Shown: positions 32,781-44,400 of the stretch, in pieces
How the letters are laid out: each line of letters starts with the position of its first letter
Numbering within the stretch: the stretch's first letter is position 1
Origin: Xiphydria camelus
Lineage: Eukaryota; Arthropoda; Insecta; Hymenoptera; Xiphydriidae
Reading direction: 5' to 3'
DNA length: 64,000 nucleotides
NCBI GenBank assembly: GCA_963678675.1
Contig: OY783192.1
Span: 14,058,424-14,122,423, forward strand
Made by a program: the position numbers and the translations under genes
Notes under the pieces: generated by a model
The model's database searches: none
The model's input: only the letters and a program-made list of their open reading frames with translations
Told to the model about the DNA's origin: nothing

Positions 32781-34249
32781 TTTCAAGTCTTTGAAGCAAA
32801 TAACCTAAAATGTATATTTCATAAGTTAGTTTTACATACATATGTATGTTGCAACTACATATAAATACTATACATATTGTATCACATTCAATTATCGACT
32901 AATAATCTATAATTCAAATTATAATTTAATTAATACCGGGTGTTAGGCTATGTTGTGGCCATAGGACGATATGGTACGTAGCGATTTGTAGACTCTAGGT
33001 TATACTCTATTGGTCGGAGACGCAAGCACGCCAAAGGATTGGCTCTGCTATCGTCGGCAGACGGCAATCGTCGCGAGAGAAGTTCCCTAGGGCGTAGGCA
33101 CCTAGCAGACGAGAAAGTATGGCGGTTGACCCTACGATTGTTTACAAAGTGGATTTTTTCGGAGCAATTGTATTTTTTGGAAATAAAACGTGGTTTTCAA
33201 AGTTAATAAAATATTTCCATTCGCGAAACGATTTCCTTCGCATTTATTTCGATCCTCGGACGCGCTTATTAATAAAAAGTAAAAATACAGTTAAATCGGA
33301 GTAATGAAGGAAGGGTGATAAATCTTAGGATAAATGTAAAATAATTAACGAGTTGTAGAGATAAGTGAACCGACGTGGAAGATTACAGTGACCAGGCAGT
33401 TCTCAAGATTTTTGAGTAGGGTAAGTGTAACGATAAATCAAAAGGAATAACAAAAATGAATTGTTTTGAAGTCATTCAATTTCTTTATACTTTACAAAGG
33501 CAATAATATTACAAAAATTATTCGTAGAATTAGAGAAAGTGATGAATTCTTCAAGGAAATGACTTCGACTATGGAGGAAGCAACACGACACTAAACCAGT
33601 GGATGACGGAAGAGTTCGACGATGTGCATCAGCCTCCACGGAGAAATGTGCCAAAGACGAAGGACGATTGGTATCCAGCTGAAGAGTTACAAATAAATGA
33701 AACGTAAGATATTAGTGATACAGAAAAAGAATATAGTGTAGTTATTTATGTACCAGTACGACTCACATTTCAATCCGGTAACCAACATGATTGAATATTT
33801 CAGCATTTGAACCTTGGATTGATGCCTCCGCAATAGTGTCAGATTGCTCCTGAATGAAATCCTCCCTCGCGTTTCACTCTGTCATTCAACAACGAGCATC
33901 AACTCCCCCGACGGACACGAAAAGTTTTAACATCAGGAAGACCGTGAAAGGTTAATAAAATTATCCAAAACGATACCATGAATGTAAGCAAATCCTTTTC
34001 ATATCATGACATTTTGTGAAAACTCACCGCTGCTTCATCTTTACAGGAGACGTTCAAAATCCCCTTGCTCCCACGCTCCCTTCCCCCGCTCGGATTCCCT
34101 TGCTCAGTCGAGCAATAATCCAAATGGTCGTGATTTCCATAAAGAATTCATCACTTTCTCTGATTCTGCGAATTATTTTTGCAATATTATTACTTTTGTA
34201 AAATATAAAGAAATTGAATGACTTCAAAACAATTCGTTTTTGTTATTCC

Positions 34250-34526
34250 CAACCCCCTGCAACTCTGCGTTTCGCATGGCCACACCGTTGTCGCTAATCG
34301 CGTGGTGGCGCAGTGTCGCTGGCCCGGCTGAAAGCGGGTGATGAGGTGTGAATGAAGGGACTTGAGTGCAATGAGGCATTACATATTCCATTTTGTAATA
34401 AATATGTGGGGATAAGGAATTTTATGAAGTAATAGAAATAGTCCATTAGCGGATTAGTACGACTGGCGACAAAGCGTGGTCAAAGATATCTAATGGGAAT
34501 ATATACCTGTAAGTTGCAGGGGGCTG
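34250..34526. mobile_element. 277-bp hAT-type MITE
   Basis: Perfect 8-bp target duplication GTTATTCC (34242-34249 and 34527-34534). Ends CAACCCCCTGCAAC and the inverse of CAGCCCCCTGCAAC. An 8-bp duplication and CA-start ends are typical of hAT. It is nested in element E. Confidence 0.75.
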
Positions 34527-34556
34527 GTTATTCCTATCGATTTACCGTTACACTTA

Positions 34557-35644
34557 CAGCCCGTTCACACGATACGGTTTTTTCCCGTTTCGGTATTTTA
34601 CCGAATCCGTTTTTTTACCGTGTGCTGCAGTGGCGCATACATTTAAATGGGCGCGTTCACACGGTACGTCTTCGAAACTCATACGGCAATTTCACCGATT
34701 CGGTCGCGATTGACGTTCGGTTTTGTCACCGAAAACCGAATGGCCGGATTCGGTAAAATAACCGAATCGGTCGCTAGTGGCAATGTGGTTTGCATGGAAG
34801 TGTTCAGACGGGATAGTTTTCGTGCGATACGGCTCGTGCATGGCCGGGTGATGGCACGAGAGCCCGAAACGGGTCGTGTTCACACGATACGGTTTTTTCC
34901 CGTTTCGGTAAATTCACCGAATCGGTTTTTTACCGTGTGCTGCAGTGGCGCATACATTTAAATGGGCGCGTTTTCACACGGTACGTCTTCGAAACTCATA
35001 CGGCAATTTCACCGATTCGGTCGCGACTGACATTCGGTCTTGTCACTGAGAACCGAATGGCCCGATTCGGGAAAATAATCAAATCGGTTGCTAGTGGCAA
35101 TGTTTATGCATCGAAGTGTTCAGACAGGATAGTTTTCGTACTGATAAGTCTTATGCATGGCCGGGCGATGGCGCGACAATAAACAATGATTTTAACCCTT
35201 TTAGTGCCGGACGACGATATATCGTCGTTCTCTGCACTTGCGAAAAGTGCCAGCGACGATATATCGTTGCGTATGCGATGGCGCCATGTTCTTCGCATTA
35301 CGAGAAAGCTCTATTTGCAAATAAATGTATAAGACGTTATATAAGCGGTCTAATAACATTGCAAAGTAATGTAAAAAAAGTTGTGTTTCAGTATCCTTTG
35401 CATTCGCTCGAGCGGCACTGTTTCGACGCCCGGGTGATTGGTTGACACGTCCACTCGACGTGTGCGAAACAATTGCCAGAGCCGTAGCCGAGATAGGTAT
35501 AGTGTCAGGGGGCTGACCGATTCGGTAGAATTTTACCGAAACTGTGAAAAACCGCAACATATGAACGGGCTGTTCGGTAAAATTACCGAAACGGTGAAAA
35601 ACCGCATCGTGTGAACGAAAAAACCGTATCGTGTGAACGGGCTG
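34557..35644. mobile_element. Element F: TTA-flanked element with a 315-bp internal tandem duplication
   Basis: TTA at 34554-34556 and 35645-35647; ends CAGCCCGTTCACACGATACG, perfectly inverted at the right end. Two ~315-bp direct units start at about 34563 and 34878, each opening with the same CGTTCACACGATACGG word as the TIR. It sits inside the right TIR of element E. The TTA duplication suggests a Harbinger-type MITE. A piggyBac-type half-end with two CGACGATATATCGTCG palindromes (35212-35227, about 35254-35269) is nested in it. Confidence 0.65.
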
Positions 35645-36409
35645 TTACCCTACTCAAAAATCCTGAGAACTGCCTATAGTCCAGTCAAATTTTCGTTTAA
35701 ATCGAAAAATGAGACATAATGGCGAAAACTTGGGAAAAGGTGTGTTTTGATGTTATTAATGGTGGGAACATATTAAAAAAAGAATCTCCCCCCGGCGAAG
35801 TGTGTAAAAAATTATTTATTGTTGAAAAAATCGGTTCTTCGCTAATATTTTGAAAACTACGTGACCTATTGAAAAATAGTTAAGACAAAAGTTGTAGATA
35901 ATAAAATTACCTACAAAAAAGCTCTTACACTTTTTACCCTATCTTCAACGCCTAACAAGCTAGGACCTCCAGATGAGTTGAAATGTTCAAATATTCATAA
36001 CAAATCCAAAAATTAAAATTTTTGCAATTTTCTTTTTTGTAACCCGTTTAAAAAAATCTCATCATTTTTCCTAGCGAAACCAAATTTTGATTTTCATTGT
36101 TGTTTACACATGATTGATTTTTAAAATTTTAAATGCTTGAATTTACATAGAAATTTGCAATTAAAAATTTTTTTAATTATACCATCGTTTATTTTGGATT
36201 GTTTCTGAATAAAAAGATAAATAGCAATTCAACGTGTCTCATCCGGTTTGCAAGATATGCTAAATTGAAAAGGAAGGAGATTTATGCGATGATCACCACT
36301 GACTACACAAACTGTGCCAAACATATAGACGTTTGTGTGCGCGCGCTGCTGCAGTTGCCTGCGAGTGTAGTGAGACAGAGGGTTGGTCTCGGCGTTTCGG
36401 AGTAAAGCG

Positions 36410-36600
36410 TGATTTATAAACTTTTCCGCTGCCGCTCCCGTCCGCCGTTCCCGTTCCCGTTCAAAGTTAAGACATAGGGAATCCTAAGTCGCATTTATAA
36501 ACTTCCGTTACTGCTCCCGTTCGCCGTTGCCGTTCGCCGCTCCCGTTCAGACTTGGCCAAGTTTCAACTTCTCGCCGTTCCCGTTCGCGTTCCCAAACTG
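36410..36600. repeat. GC-rich CCGTTCCCGTT minisatellite
   Basis: Irregular tandem copies of GCCGCTCCCGTT/CCGTTCCCGTT alternate with TTTATAAACTT. An inverted relative lies at about 37965-38090. These are the inner edges of the two foldback arms. Confidence 0.6.
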
Positions 36601-36757
36601 CAGCAATCACAACTGCGTCACGTGACCCTTAACACTCCGTTAGTCGGGTTCAACCCACCCGACTAACGGAGGGTTAAAATGCTTTCTTATTACATTTACA
36701 TTACATTTATAATATTCTGTAGCTAAATAAATTTAACTACAGCAAACAAACGACAAT

Positions 36758-37667
36758 GGGTGCTTTCCATTTACATGACTCCCAGCGACTTTTGTGTCGA
36801 CTAGTGTCGAGTCTCACCACAAGGGTAATGGAACGCTCGCTAGGCTAGTAGAGCGGTAAATTCGAATATTTTCTATACTAATTTAGGACTAGAGGAGTAT
36901 ACCTAGATGCAAAACCCGCCAAGTTACATTTATAGCAATTTTATGAATATACTTATAGCATAAGTATATTCATAAAATCTTTGAACTGGCTATAGTATAA
37001 AACGTAAGTATAAAACGTTTTCAAACATAATAGTAATACTCATTATTAATATACATTTTTTAAGTATATATGTAAAATCTTACATTTTTTGAAAGATTAT
37101 TAATGTAAGTAAATAGTGTAAAATTTATTTATTTCACGCATTCAGCATTTCAGATGATTGTGTATACAAAATAATGTTAACCTCAAATGTGACTCGCTTA
37201 AAAAAATACACATTTTTAAAGTATATATGTAAAATCTTACACTTTTTGAAAGATTATTCATTTATTTTTTCACGCATTCAGCATTTCAGATGAATGTGTG
37301 TACAAAATGATGCTAACCTGTACGGACATGTGCACAATCGACCTGGTATTTACGAATGAATAACTAAAATCTACGGATCTAATATCTGTAATATCTACAG
37401 ATTACTGCAAATAATTACATTTTTCACCTACCTTCATTTTCTTCAATCAGACTTTGCATTAACTTTCCATTATATATTTTTCCTTTGCCCCGTTCGTTCA
37501 AACTTTCGCTCCTTTTACACTTAAACTCAGAGTGAACTCAACTCTCTAGCGGAGTCTGTTTGAGGTGACTCGTGTCGCCGACTCACGGCGACACAAACTA
37601 AATGGAAAGCATTTTCGTCGACACGAGTCGACTCGTGTCGACTTGTGTCAGTAAAAGGAAAGCACCC
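36758..37667. mobile_element. 0.9-kb element with GGGTGCTTTCC ends
   Basis: Ends GGGTGCTTTCC and GGAAAGCACCC, with subterminal GTGTCGACTAGTGTCGA and GACACGAGTCGACTCG words; related to the 140-bp MITE at 32641. The inside has two imperfect direct copies of a 120-140-base segment (AAGTATATATGTAAAATCTTACA words near 37060 and 37220). No coding sequence. Confidence 0.55.
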
Positions 37668-37669
37668 AG

Positions 37670-37900
37670 TACCGTATGTCCGCGATCAAATGCACCATAG
37701 TAAAATTGCGAGTTTTGCATGAGCACACCCGCGGGTCTCCTCGTCCAATAGAATCACCGGACAAGCGTAAATGCGCATGCGTAGTCATCCGCGGGTGTTG
37801 GCGTCGTTCAGATCGGTTTCGATGCCATTTTTTGATTCAGGAGCTTCTTCACGGCAGCTTTCTAATCGCATCACACAAACGGTACGTGATCACTGGCATA
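37670..37900. mobile_element. Left end of a CCGTATGTCC-type element
   Basis: Matches the left part of the complete element at 59940-60259 (ACCGTATGTCCGCGATCAAA, then GAGTTTTGCATGAGCAC and GAATCACCGGA words). The right end is not found, so it is truncated. Confidence 0.45.
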
Positions 37901-38340
37901 TGTTTATAAAACGCTAACCTCACAAATGTCAGAAATCAATATAACCTCAGAGCGTACGAATCATGGCAGCGGCAACGGGAACGGGAGCGGCAGCGGAAAA
38001 GTTTATAAATGACCCTTTCAGACGGCAGCGGTAACGGGAACGGGAACGGCGAACGGGAGCGGCAGCGGAAGAGTTTATAAATCGCGCTTAACTGTTCCGT
38101 TGCAGGGGATTCGTAGCATCGTGACCATGAATACCTCGCCAACCTAGTAGCCCAGGCAGTGTGCATTATCTTATTTCCATTAGCTTCTTTCCAGCGCCTC
38201 CTAGGTAAACGGTTTTATTTTTGGTTGATCAACAAAATTGATTCAATTTCATTGAACAGTGCTTGGAGAAACAAATTTTTGAAAATCGCGTCACGCGCGC
38301 GTTCCAAGAGTGTCTGGAATTGGCGTACGTTATATCACCA

Positions 38341-38408
38341 ATGCTTCGATAGCGCAACGGTCAAGTTGCCGGGCTGGGAGTCGATGTCGTGGGTTCAAAT
38401 CTCGTTGG
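38341..38408 (+). tRNA. tRNA-like sequence in left arm of element D
   Basis: A box TAGCGCAACGG (38350-38360), B-box-like GGGTTCAAATC (38391-38401), T10 run (38409-38418). The anticodon-loop position reads CTGGGAG, which would be a GGG (Pro) anticodon, but a two-base gap follows in this copy (GAGTCGATG against GAGTCTCGATG on the right). Confidence 0.45.
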
Positions 38409-38619
38409 TTTTTTTTTTCTTTTTTCTTTATTAACTCTTTTTTTTCATTTGATTGCACCACTTCTTGTTATAGAAAGTGGTTTACATTACCGAATAAAAT
38501 AATAGTTTCAATGTTTTTCATAGTTCTACATTATTTTCTTCCTTATTGAGATGAACCAATATTATTTGTAACAACAGTTGGAAACATCGTTGCGTTTTTT
38601 TACTCTTACATTTCGTCAT

Positions 38620-39075
38620 AGGAATTTTTGGCTGCCGAAGATTTTGTTCATAATTTTGGGTGATAGTTGTCGAAAAAACATTTGAAGCACACCGTATTTT
38701 GACACCATAAGCATTTATTTTGACGAACGCCTTCCTATCTTAGCAGGGCAGAATATTATTTGTGAGAACAGTTGGAAACATCGTTGCATTTTTTTGCTCT
38801 TACATTTCGTTATGGGAATTTTTGGCTGCCGAAAATTTTGTTCATGATTTTGGATGATAATTGTCGAAAAAACATTTGAAACACTGAATGAAACAATGAA
38901 ATTTGCTTTTCCATAACGCTTTTAAAGTGTAAATGTGCGTGTGGCAAAATCCCATTCGTCAAAATAAATGCTTATGGTGTTAAAATACGGTGTGCTGCAA
39001 ATGTTTTTTCGACAACTATCACCCAAAATTATGAACAAAATCTTCGGCAGCCAAAAATTCCTATGACGAAATGTA
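38620..39075. pseudogene. Decayed transposase Cys-cluster copies in the centre of element D
   Basis: Three pieces encode the CQNTVCFKCFFDNYH-type end of the element C/D transposase: two on the minus strand and one on the plus strand. Each has stops or missing Cys codons. No HTH or DDE part. Confidence 0.55.
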
Positions 39076-39272
39076 AGAGTAAAAAAACGCAACGATGTTT
39101 CCAACTGTTGTTACAAATAATATTGGTTCATCTCAATTAGGAATAAAATAATGTAGAACTATGAAAAACATTGAAACTATTATTTTATTCGGTAATGTAA
39201 ACTACTTTCTATAACAAGAAGTGGTGCAATCAAATGAAAAAAAAGAGTTAATAAAGAAAGAAGAAAAAAAAC

Positions 39273-39340
39273 AACGAGATTTGAACCCACGACATCGAGA
39301 CTCCCAGCCCGGCAACTTGACCGTTGCGCTATCAAAGCAT
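39273..39340 (-). tRNA. tRNA-like sequence in right arm of element D
   Basis: Inverted partner of the left copy, minus-strand A box at 39321-39331, B-box-like segment near 39285 and an A-rich run at 39263-39271 (T-run on the minus strand). Confidence 0.45.
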
Positions 39341-39859
39341 TGGTGATATAATGTACGCCAATTCCAGACACTTGGAACGCGCGCGTGACGCGATTTTCAA
39401 AAATTTGTTTCTCCAAGCACTGTTCAATGAAATTGAATCAATTTTGTTGATCAACCAAAAATAAAACCGTTTACCTAGGAGGCGCTGGAAAGAAGCTAAT
39501 GGAAATAAGATAATGCACACTGCCTGGGCTACTAGGTTGGCGAGGTATTCATGGTCACGATGCTACGAATCCCCTGCAACGGAACAGTTACTCCGAAACG
39601 CCGAGACCAACCCTCTGCCTCACTACACTCGCAGACAACTGCAGCAGCGCGGGAGTCGGGTTATGTCCGCCGTGCGAGACACACGTCCTAACCTATAACC
39701 GCAGAGAGTCTCAGAGAGTGAACCGAATCTTATGATTTGCTCTCATTAAAATACTTTATAAACTCGTATACAACGATATCTAGTAAAATTCAGTGAAACC
39801 GGCTGTACGACGAACGGTGTAAAAAAACCCCTGGGGCTTGCCCCTGCGCGGTTTCAGAC

Positions 39860-41332
39860 ATGAGTAACCGCAGCCACGTGGCCGAGACTGCGAGCGGAGG
39901 GAACAAGCGGAAGCAGAACTCCTCTCCTCCGAGTAAGTTGACCAAACTGCCGAGAATGTTAAACAGTCAGCAAGGAATCCTAACAAGCGAGGCCTTGGAC
40001 AAATACTTCAAAGACTTTAGGAGAGAATATGGGCGCGAAAACAAAGACCCAAACGCAAAGCCTAACCTCAGTAAGGCGAGACGCGGCCGCGCTAGCTCCC
40101 TTGACACGGGGCTAAGAGAAGCCCACCCAGAATCGTCAAATACGTACAAAGAGCACAAGCCCCCCGAGCTACAACCCAGCTCACATAATAACGAAAATGT
40201 CGCTAGCACCTCCGCAGCGGAGCCCGGATGGATACTGCCCAGAAAATCTAACAAGAAGCGGCACCCACAGAGAGACAAAGTGAACTCACACGAAGTCACG
40301 AACCGGTTCGCCGAGTTGAGTGACTCCGAGGACACCGATGCGGATTTGCCGAACATTACCAATCACACACCGAAGCAAGACGTACCCAAAAAGGACCCAA
40401 TAATGCGGGAAAAGGCTACGAAGCCACCACCGATACGTGTACGTAGCGTAAAAATAAAAGAGATAGCATCGCTACTCACTAACATGGAGGTCCCGAAAGC
40501 CGCATTCCATCTTAAACAAGAAATCGATGCGGACAATGTGTCAATCACCACAACCGACACTGAAACAGACAACATAGTCATCAACATCCTCAAGACTAAA
40601 GGTAAGCAGTTCTACACATATACACCGAAGAACCTGCGGAACAAGACACTGGTACTAAAAGGAATAAGAGATGACTTCAACGAGGAAGACATCAAAAAGG
40701 AAATTGAGGATCTAGGCCTAACCAATGTAAATATAACGAAGGTAGGCAAACTCGTTTTTAACAAAGGCAAAGAGAACAGCTACTCGCACTTCCTAGTACA
40801 ACTCTCGCACGACAGCATGCAATCAGAACTTACAAAAACGAAATCACTAGCTTACCAAAGAGTCAGATGGGAGCACCTGCAAAAAAAAGCGATATTCCAA
40901 TGCAGAAAATGTCAGCGGTTTGGCCACGCAAGCCCAAACTGCAACCTCCAATACAGGTGCGTAAAGTGCAGCGAGTCGCACGCTCCAGGCGAGTGCAAAA
41001 TTACCGCGGGGTCCGGGAAAGAATCTCTAAAATGTGCTAACTGTGGCATGAGAGGACACCCCGCGTCCTATAAAGGATGCATTTACTTTAAATCTGCCAT
41101 GAGTTACATTAAAAATAGCAAAAAAACTAAAGCAGAAGCAGTAAATCAAAACCTAAAGAAGATCGCCAAGTCAGTCAGACCAGGACTGTCATATGTGGAG
41201 GCTATATCCCCGATGGAATCCAAACAGCACAGAGACGGCAGAGAAAGGCATTTTCAGCAAGCACCTCCGACGCAGGATAATCAACCTCAACGTCCAGGAC
41301 ACGAGGCACCTGAATGGATCACTGGACTCTAA
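39860..41332 (+). CDS. LINE ORF1: Gag-like RNA-binding protein with CCHC zinc knuckles
   Basis: 490 residues. Basic, low-complexity N-terminus; a middle region with an RRM/PRE_C2HC-like fold (LVLKGIRDDFNEEDIKKEIE); then three zinc knuckles: CRKCQRFGHASPNC, CVKCSESHAPGEC and CANCGMRGHPASYKGC (about residues 350-412). It packages the element RNA in the cytoplasm. The stop TAA at 41330-41332 looks premature: the same frame stays open for 39 more codons and ends at 41450-41452, overlapping the ORF2 start by one base (TAATG). Confidence 0.85.
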   Translation: MSNRSHVAETASGGNKRKQNSSPPSKLTKLPRMLNSQQGILTSEALDKYFKDFRREYGRENKDPNAKPNLSKARRGRASSLDTGLREAHPESSNTYKEHKPPELQPSSHNNENVASTSAAEPGWILPRKSNKKRHPQRDKVNSHEVTNRFAELSDSEDTDADLPNITNHTPKQDVPKKDPIMREKATKPPPIRVRSVKIKEIASLLTNMEVPKAAFHLKQEIDADNVSITTTDTETDNIVINILKTKGKQFYTYTPKNLRNKTLVLKGIRDDFNEEDIKKEIEDLGLTNVNITKVGKLVFNKGKENSYSHFLVQLSHDSMQSELTKTKSLAYQRVRWEHLQKKAIFQCRKCQRFGHASPNCNLQYRCVKCSESHAPGECKITAGSGKESLKCANCGMRGHPASYKGCIYFKSAMSYIKNSKKTKAEAVNQNLKKIAKSVRPGLSYVEAISPMESKQHRDGRERHFQQAPPTQDNQPQRPGHEAPEWITGL

Positions 41333-41452
41333 AAAGAGATCATGGAAGGGGTCAGCCAACTGATTAACAACGTCCAAAACCAAGCAGCTGACAACGCATC
41401 TAAGATAGAAGCCCTCTGCTCCGCCCTGGGCTTCGATTTCCAACTCAGCTAA
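41333..41452 (+). pseudogene. LINE ORF1 C-terminal end behind an in-frame stop
   Basis: In the ORF1 frame it reads KEIMEGVSQLINNVQNQAAD and on to FDFQLS, then TAA. It is probably the original ORF1 tail, cut off by one nonsense change at 41330. Confidence 0.6.
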
Positions 41453-44400
41453 TGGCGAACTTAAACAACAGTACTCAGCGTATCCCCGCAGATAGACAAG
41501 GTAACACTTATGTTAACCAGCAAAAAATTAAAATGGCGGCAGTGAACATCAATTCGATGGTTTCACACCAACGTAGATTTCATCTTCAACACTTTATTGT
41601 CGAAAATAACTTGGATATTACTTTAATATCAGAGACCAAACTAAACGCGAAACACAAAATCAGGTTTAAAGGGTATACGGTAATTAGAACAGATCGCCCA
41701 GACTCACACGGTGGAGGGGGCACAGCCATCGTAATTAATAATAATCTCAATTTCTCGACTATAACTTACCCCAACTCAAAGCGAAATAAAATATTAGAGT
41801 ATTCCGTCATTAAAATAAACGTTAGTAACCACAAAAGCCTATATTTAATTAGCATATATGCCTCACAAAGGTCTAAAGTTAAGAAAGACTTTTTGGAAGA
41901 ACTTAACCACCTGTTCACAGCCCTTAAGCTCAATCAGAGAAATAACCTTTATATAATTGCCGGAGACCTAAATGCAAGACATACAAGATATGGAGACCGC
42001 TCAGACGAAGAACGTGGAAAACATCTCGTGGAATGGGAGCAGGATAAAGCGCCCCAGTATAGAGCAAAAATTTACATAGCCTCAGAACCCACGTTCACAC
42101 CTGCGCAAACTTTTCTAGACTTGGGTATAGCGCACGAGGACATCCACATTTCCAACTTAGTGAATGGAAAAATTCCAACAGCAATATACGACAGCGACCA
42201 CCGAGCACTAATGATTACCATAGACTTAGGCACGGACCAAGTGCAATGCCCAATGATGGACAAAAGTATGCGTTTCAATTACAAAGCCATAAAGTGGCAT
42301 AACTTGACGCAGTACATCACCAGGAAACACACGTCAAAGATTCCGGACAACAGAAATCTATCGATAGCAGAGATTGAAGGAGCCTTAGTAACCATCACCA
42401 GCACAGTACAAAATGCAATCGAGCATACAGTCCCTAGACATAAAGAGTTTGATAACACGCAAAAGTATGTCACTAAAAAAATCAGAAAACTACAGAAATA
42501 TAAATCACGACTTCTCAACATGATCAACGCCCAAAGGATAAAGGACCCATGGCAACGCTCGCGGCTTACAATATACACTAAAGAACTACTACAGATGGTT
42601 AAAAATAAAATAATTAGAGAATTATCAATAGCCCAGCAAAAACATTGGGAAAATCTATGCAAGAAGATCGATTACCGTAATAGCGAGAAATTCATGCCCA
42701 CAATCAACAGAATTTTCCGTCCAAAGGCCAACATGGAACTAGCGGACATCCACATCGACACAAACGATAATACCATCCTTAACAACGCGGGAGCCATCCT
42801 TACAGACATCCCTAGGATCAACAACAAATACGTATTCACAGATCTGATAATGAAACTCAACGTTATTGGAGCATTCTACGAGACAATAAACTCGCCGCGT
42901 CATCTCAACACGAATACGGAATTCAGAAGGATAGTTGAAGAAAAAGTGGGCGCCGTAAAAGAAAAATTCGATCTCGATAGAACACTAGGGAGCTGTCACA
43001 CAGTGTTCTCCAACTCGAATCGGGCCACGAATCCCGAGGACCCACAAGACTCCTATAAGTACTTCACCAACATAAACGAAGTTTCAACAATAATAAAACG
43101 TATGCCGAATAAAACATCAAGCAGTATTGATAGGATCCCGCTAGTTGTTATAAAACACCTGCCGGCAGGGATAATCAGAGACCTCACGATAATTATTAAC
43201 AACTCGCTGAATCACAGTTTCTTCCCAGACGGCTGGAAAACGGCGTTGGTAATGCCCATCTTGAAAAAGGACAAATCGCCAAATGACCCGTCCGGTCACA
43301 GACCAATTAGTTTAACGCCTAACTTCAGTAAAGTGTACGAAACTGTCATCAACATAAACATCTCGACACTCTGTAGCAGAAACAATATCCTACCAAACAA
43401 CCAATTCGGTTTCCGACGCGGGCTCTCCACCACACATGCCATTAACAAGTTCCTGTCAGACGTGAATAAGGCACTACTGGAAAACAATTTAATAGGCGCA
43501 ACGCTAGTGGACCTCGAAAAGGCATTCGATTCGGTTTGGCTCGATGGGCTCCTATATGTCTTAACTGAAAAACACTTCCCAACCCCTCTCATCAACCTCA
43601 TATGGGACATGGTGAGGGGCAAGAAGTTTAAGGTCACCAACGGCAGCTACACATCCTCGAAAACGTTCAGTATAATGGAAGGACTGCAACAAGGCACAGT
43701 CAACTCACCATGCCTTTTCTCCATCTATACGGCTGATATACTGAACTCCTTCGGGGCCAACACTGCACCAGATATCCACTCGATCGCATATGCAGACGAC
43801 ACAGTCTGGTACGTCGTGGGAAGACGACCCCCATTAATTCGCGAGAAGCTGGAGCTACTAATCAACAACGTTAATGATCACTATGCCAAGTGGAATCTCC
43901 GGGTCAATCCACTCAAGTGTGAAACCATACTACTACGGAGGCCATACAAATTCCTTGCCGGAAACCAAAACAAGAATTTGGGTGCTTTCCTGATTAATAC
44001 GACCGTTCCTGGAGCCGATACACAAGTCACGATCCCTACGAAGAAAATGGTGAAATACCTCGGTATGAACATAGACCAGCTCGCTCGATGTACAAAACAC
44101 ACAGACATCCAAATTGTGAAAGCTAAAAATAGGTTTAAAGCACTCGGAAGGCTTTTCAAAAACAAGTACATCAATAAAAGAGCAAAAGTTATTTGCTACC
44201 TATTGCTGATCAGACCGCTACTAACGTATGCGGTAGCCGCCTGGTGGAATCTCAGCGCCTGCCAGGTAGAAGGCCTTCGAGTCTTCGAGAGAAACTGCCT
44301 GCGATCCTGCCTGAATATGCACCGATCGGAACATACCCAGTACCAACACCGAGTCAGTAATAGAGCGTTGTACAATACTGCAGATATCAGCAGAATCGAT

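Larger units (their letters stand above)
33394..35675. mobile_element. Element E: foldback inserted in left arm of the large foldback
   Basis: TIRs start AGGCAGTTCTCA-GATTTTTGAG and continue GTAAGTGTAACG; the right TIR is itself split by element F. Inner arms (about 33460-33560 and 34125-34235) are inverted copies of each other. The matching position in the right arm of the large foldback (near 46050) lacks it, which gives an internal empty site. A clean target duplication is not visible. Confidence 0.6.
38101..39598. mobile_element. Element D: palindromic DDE-element derivative with tRNA-like cassettes in both arms
   Basis: Ends ACTGTTCCGTTGCAGGGG and the inverse, flanked by TA (38099-38100 and 39599-39600). 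The inverted arms are over 600 bp each. Each contains a tRNA-like sequence with T-run. The centre holds three decayed copies of the transposase Cys-cluster coding sequence (minus near 38620-38715 and 38815-38880, plus near 38925-39075). It is inserted in the arm of the large foldback; the other arm (about 36400) shows the unoccupied TA. Confidence 0.7.

Noticed and set aside
34493..35445. Frames of 71-119 codons in elements E and F
   Set aside because: They follow the tandem duplication of a non-coding MITE; no protein features.
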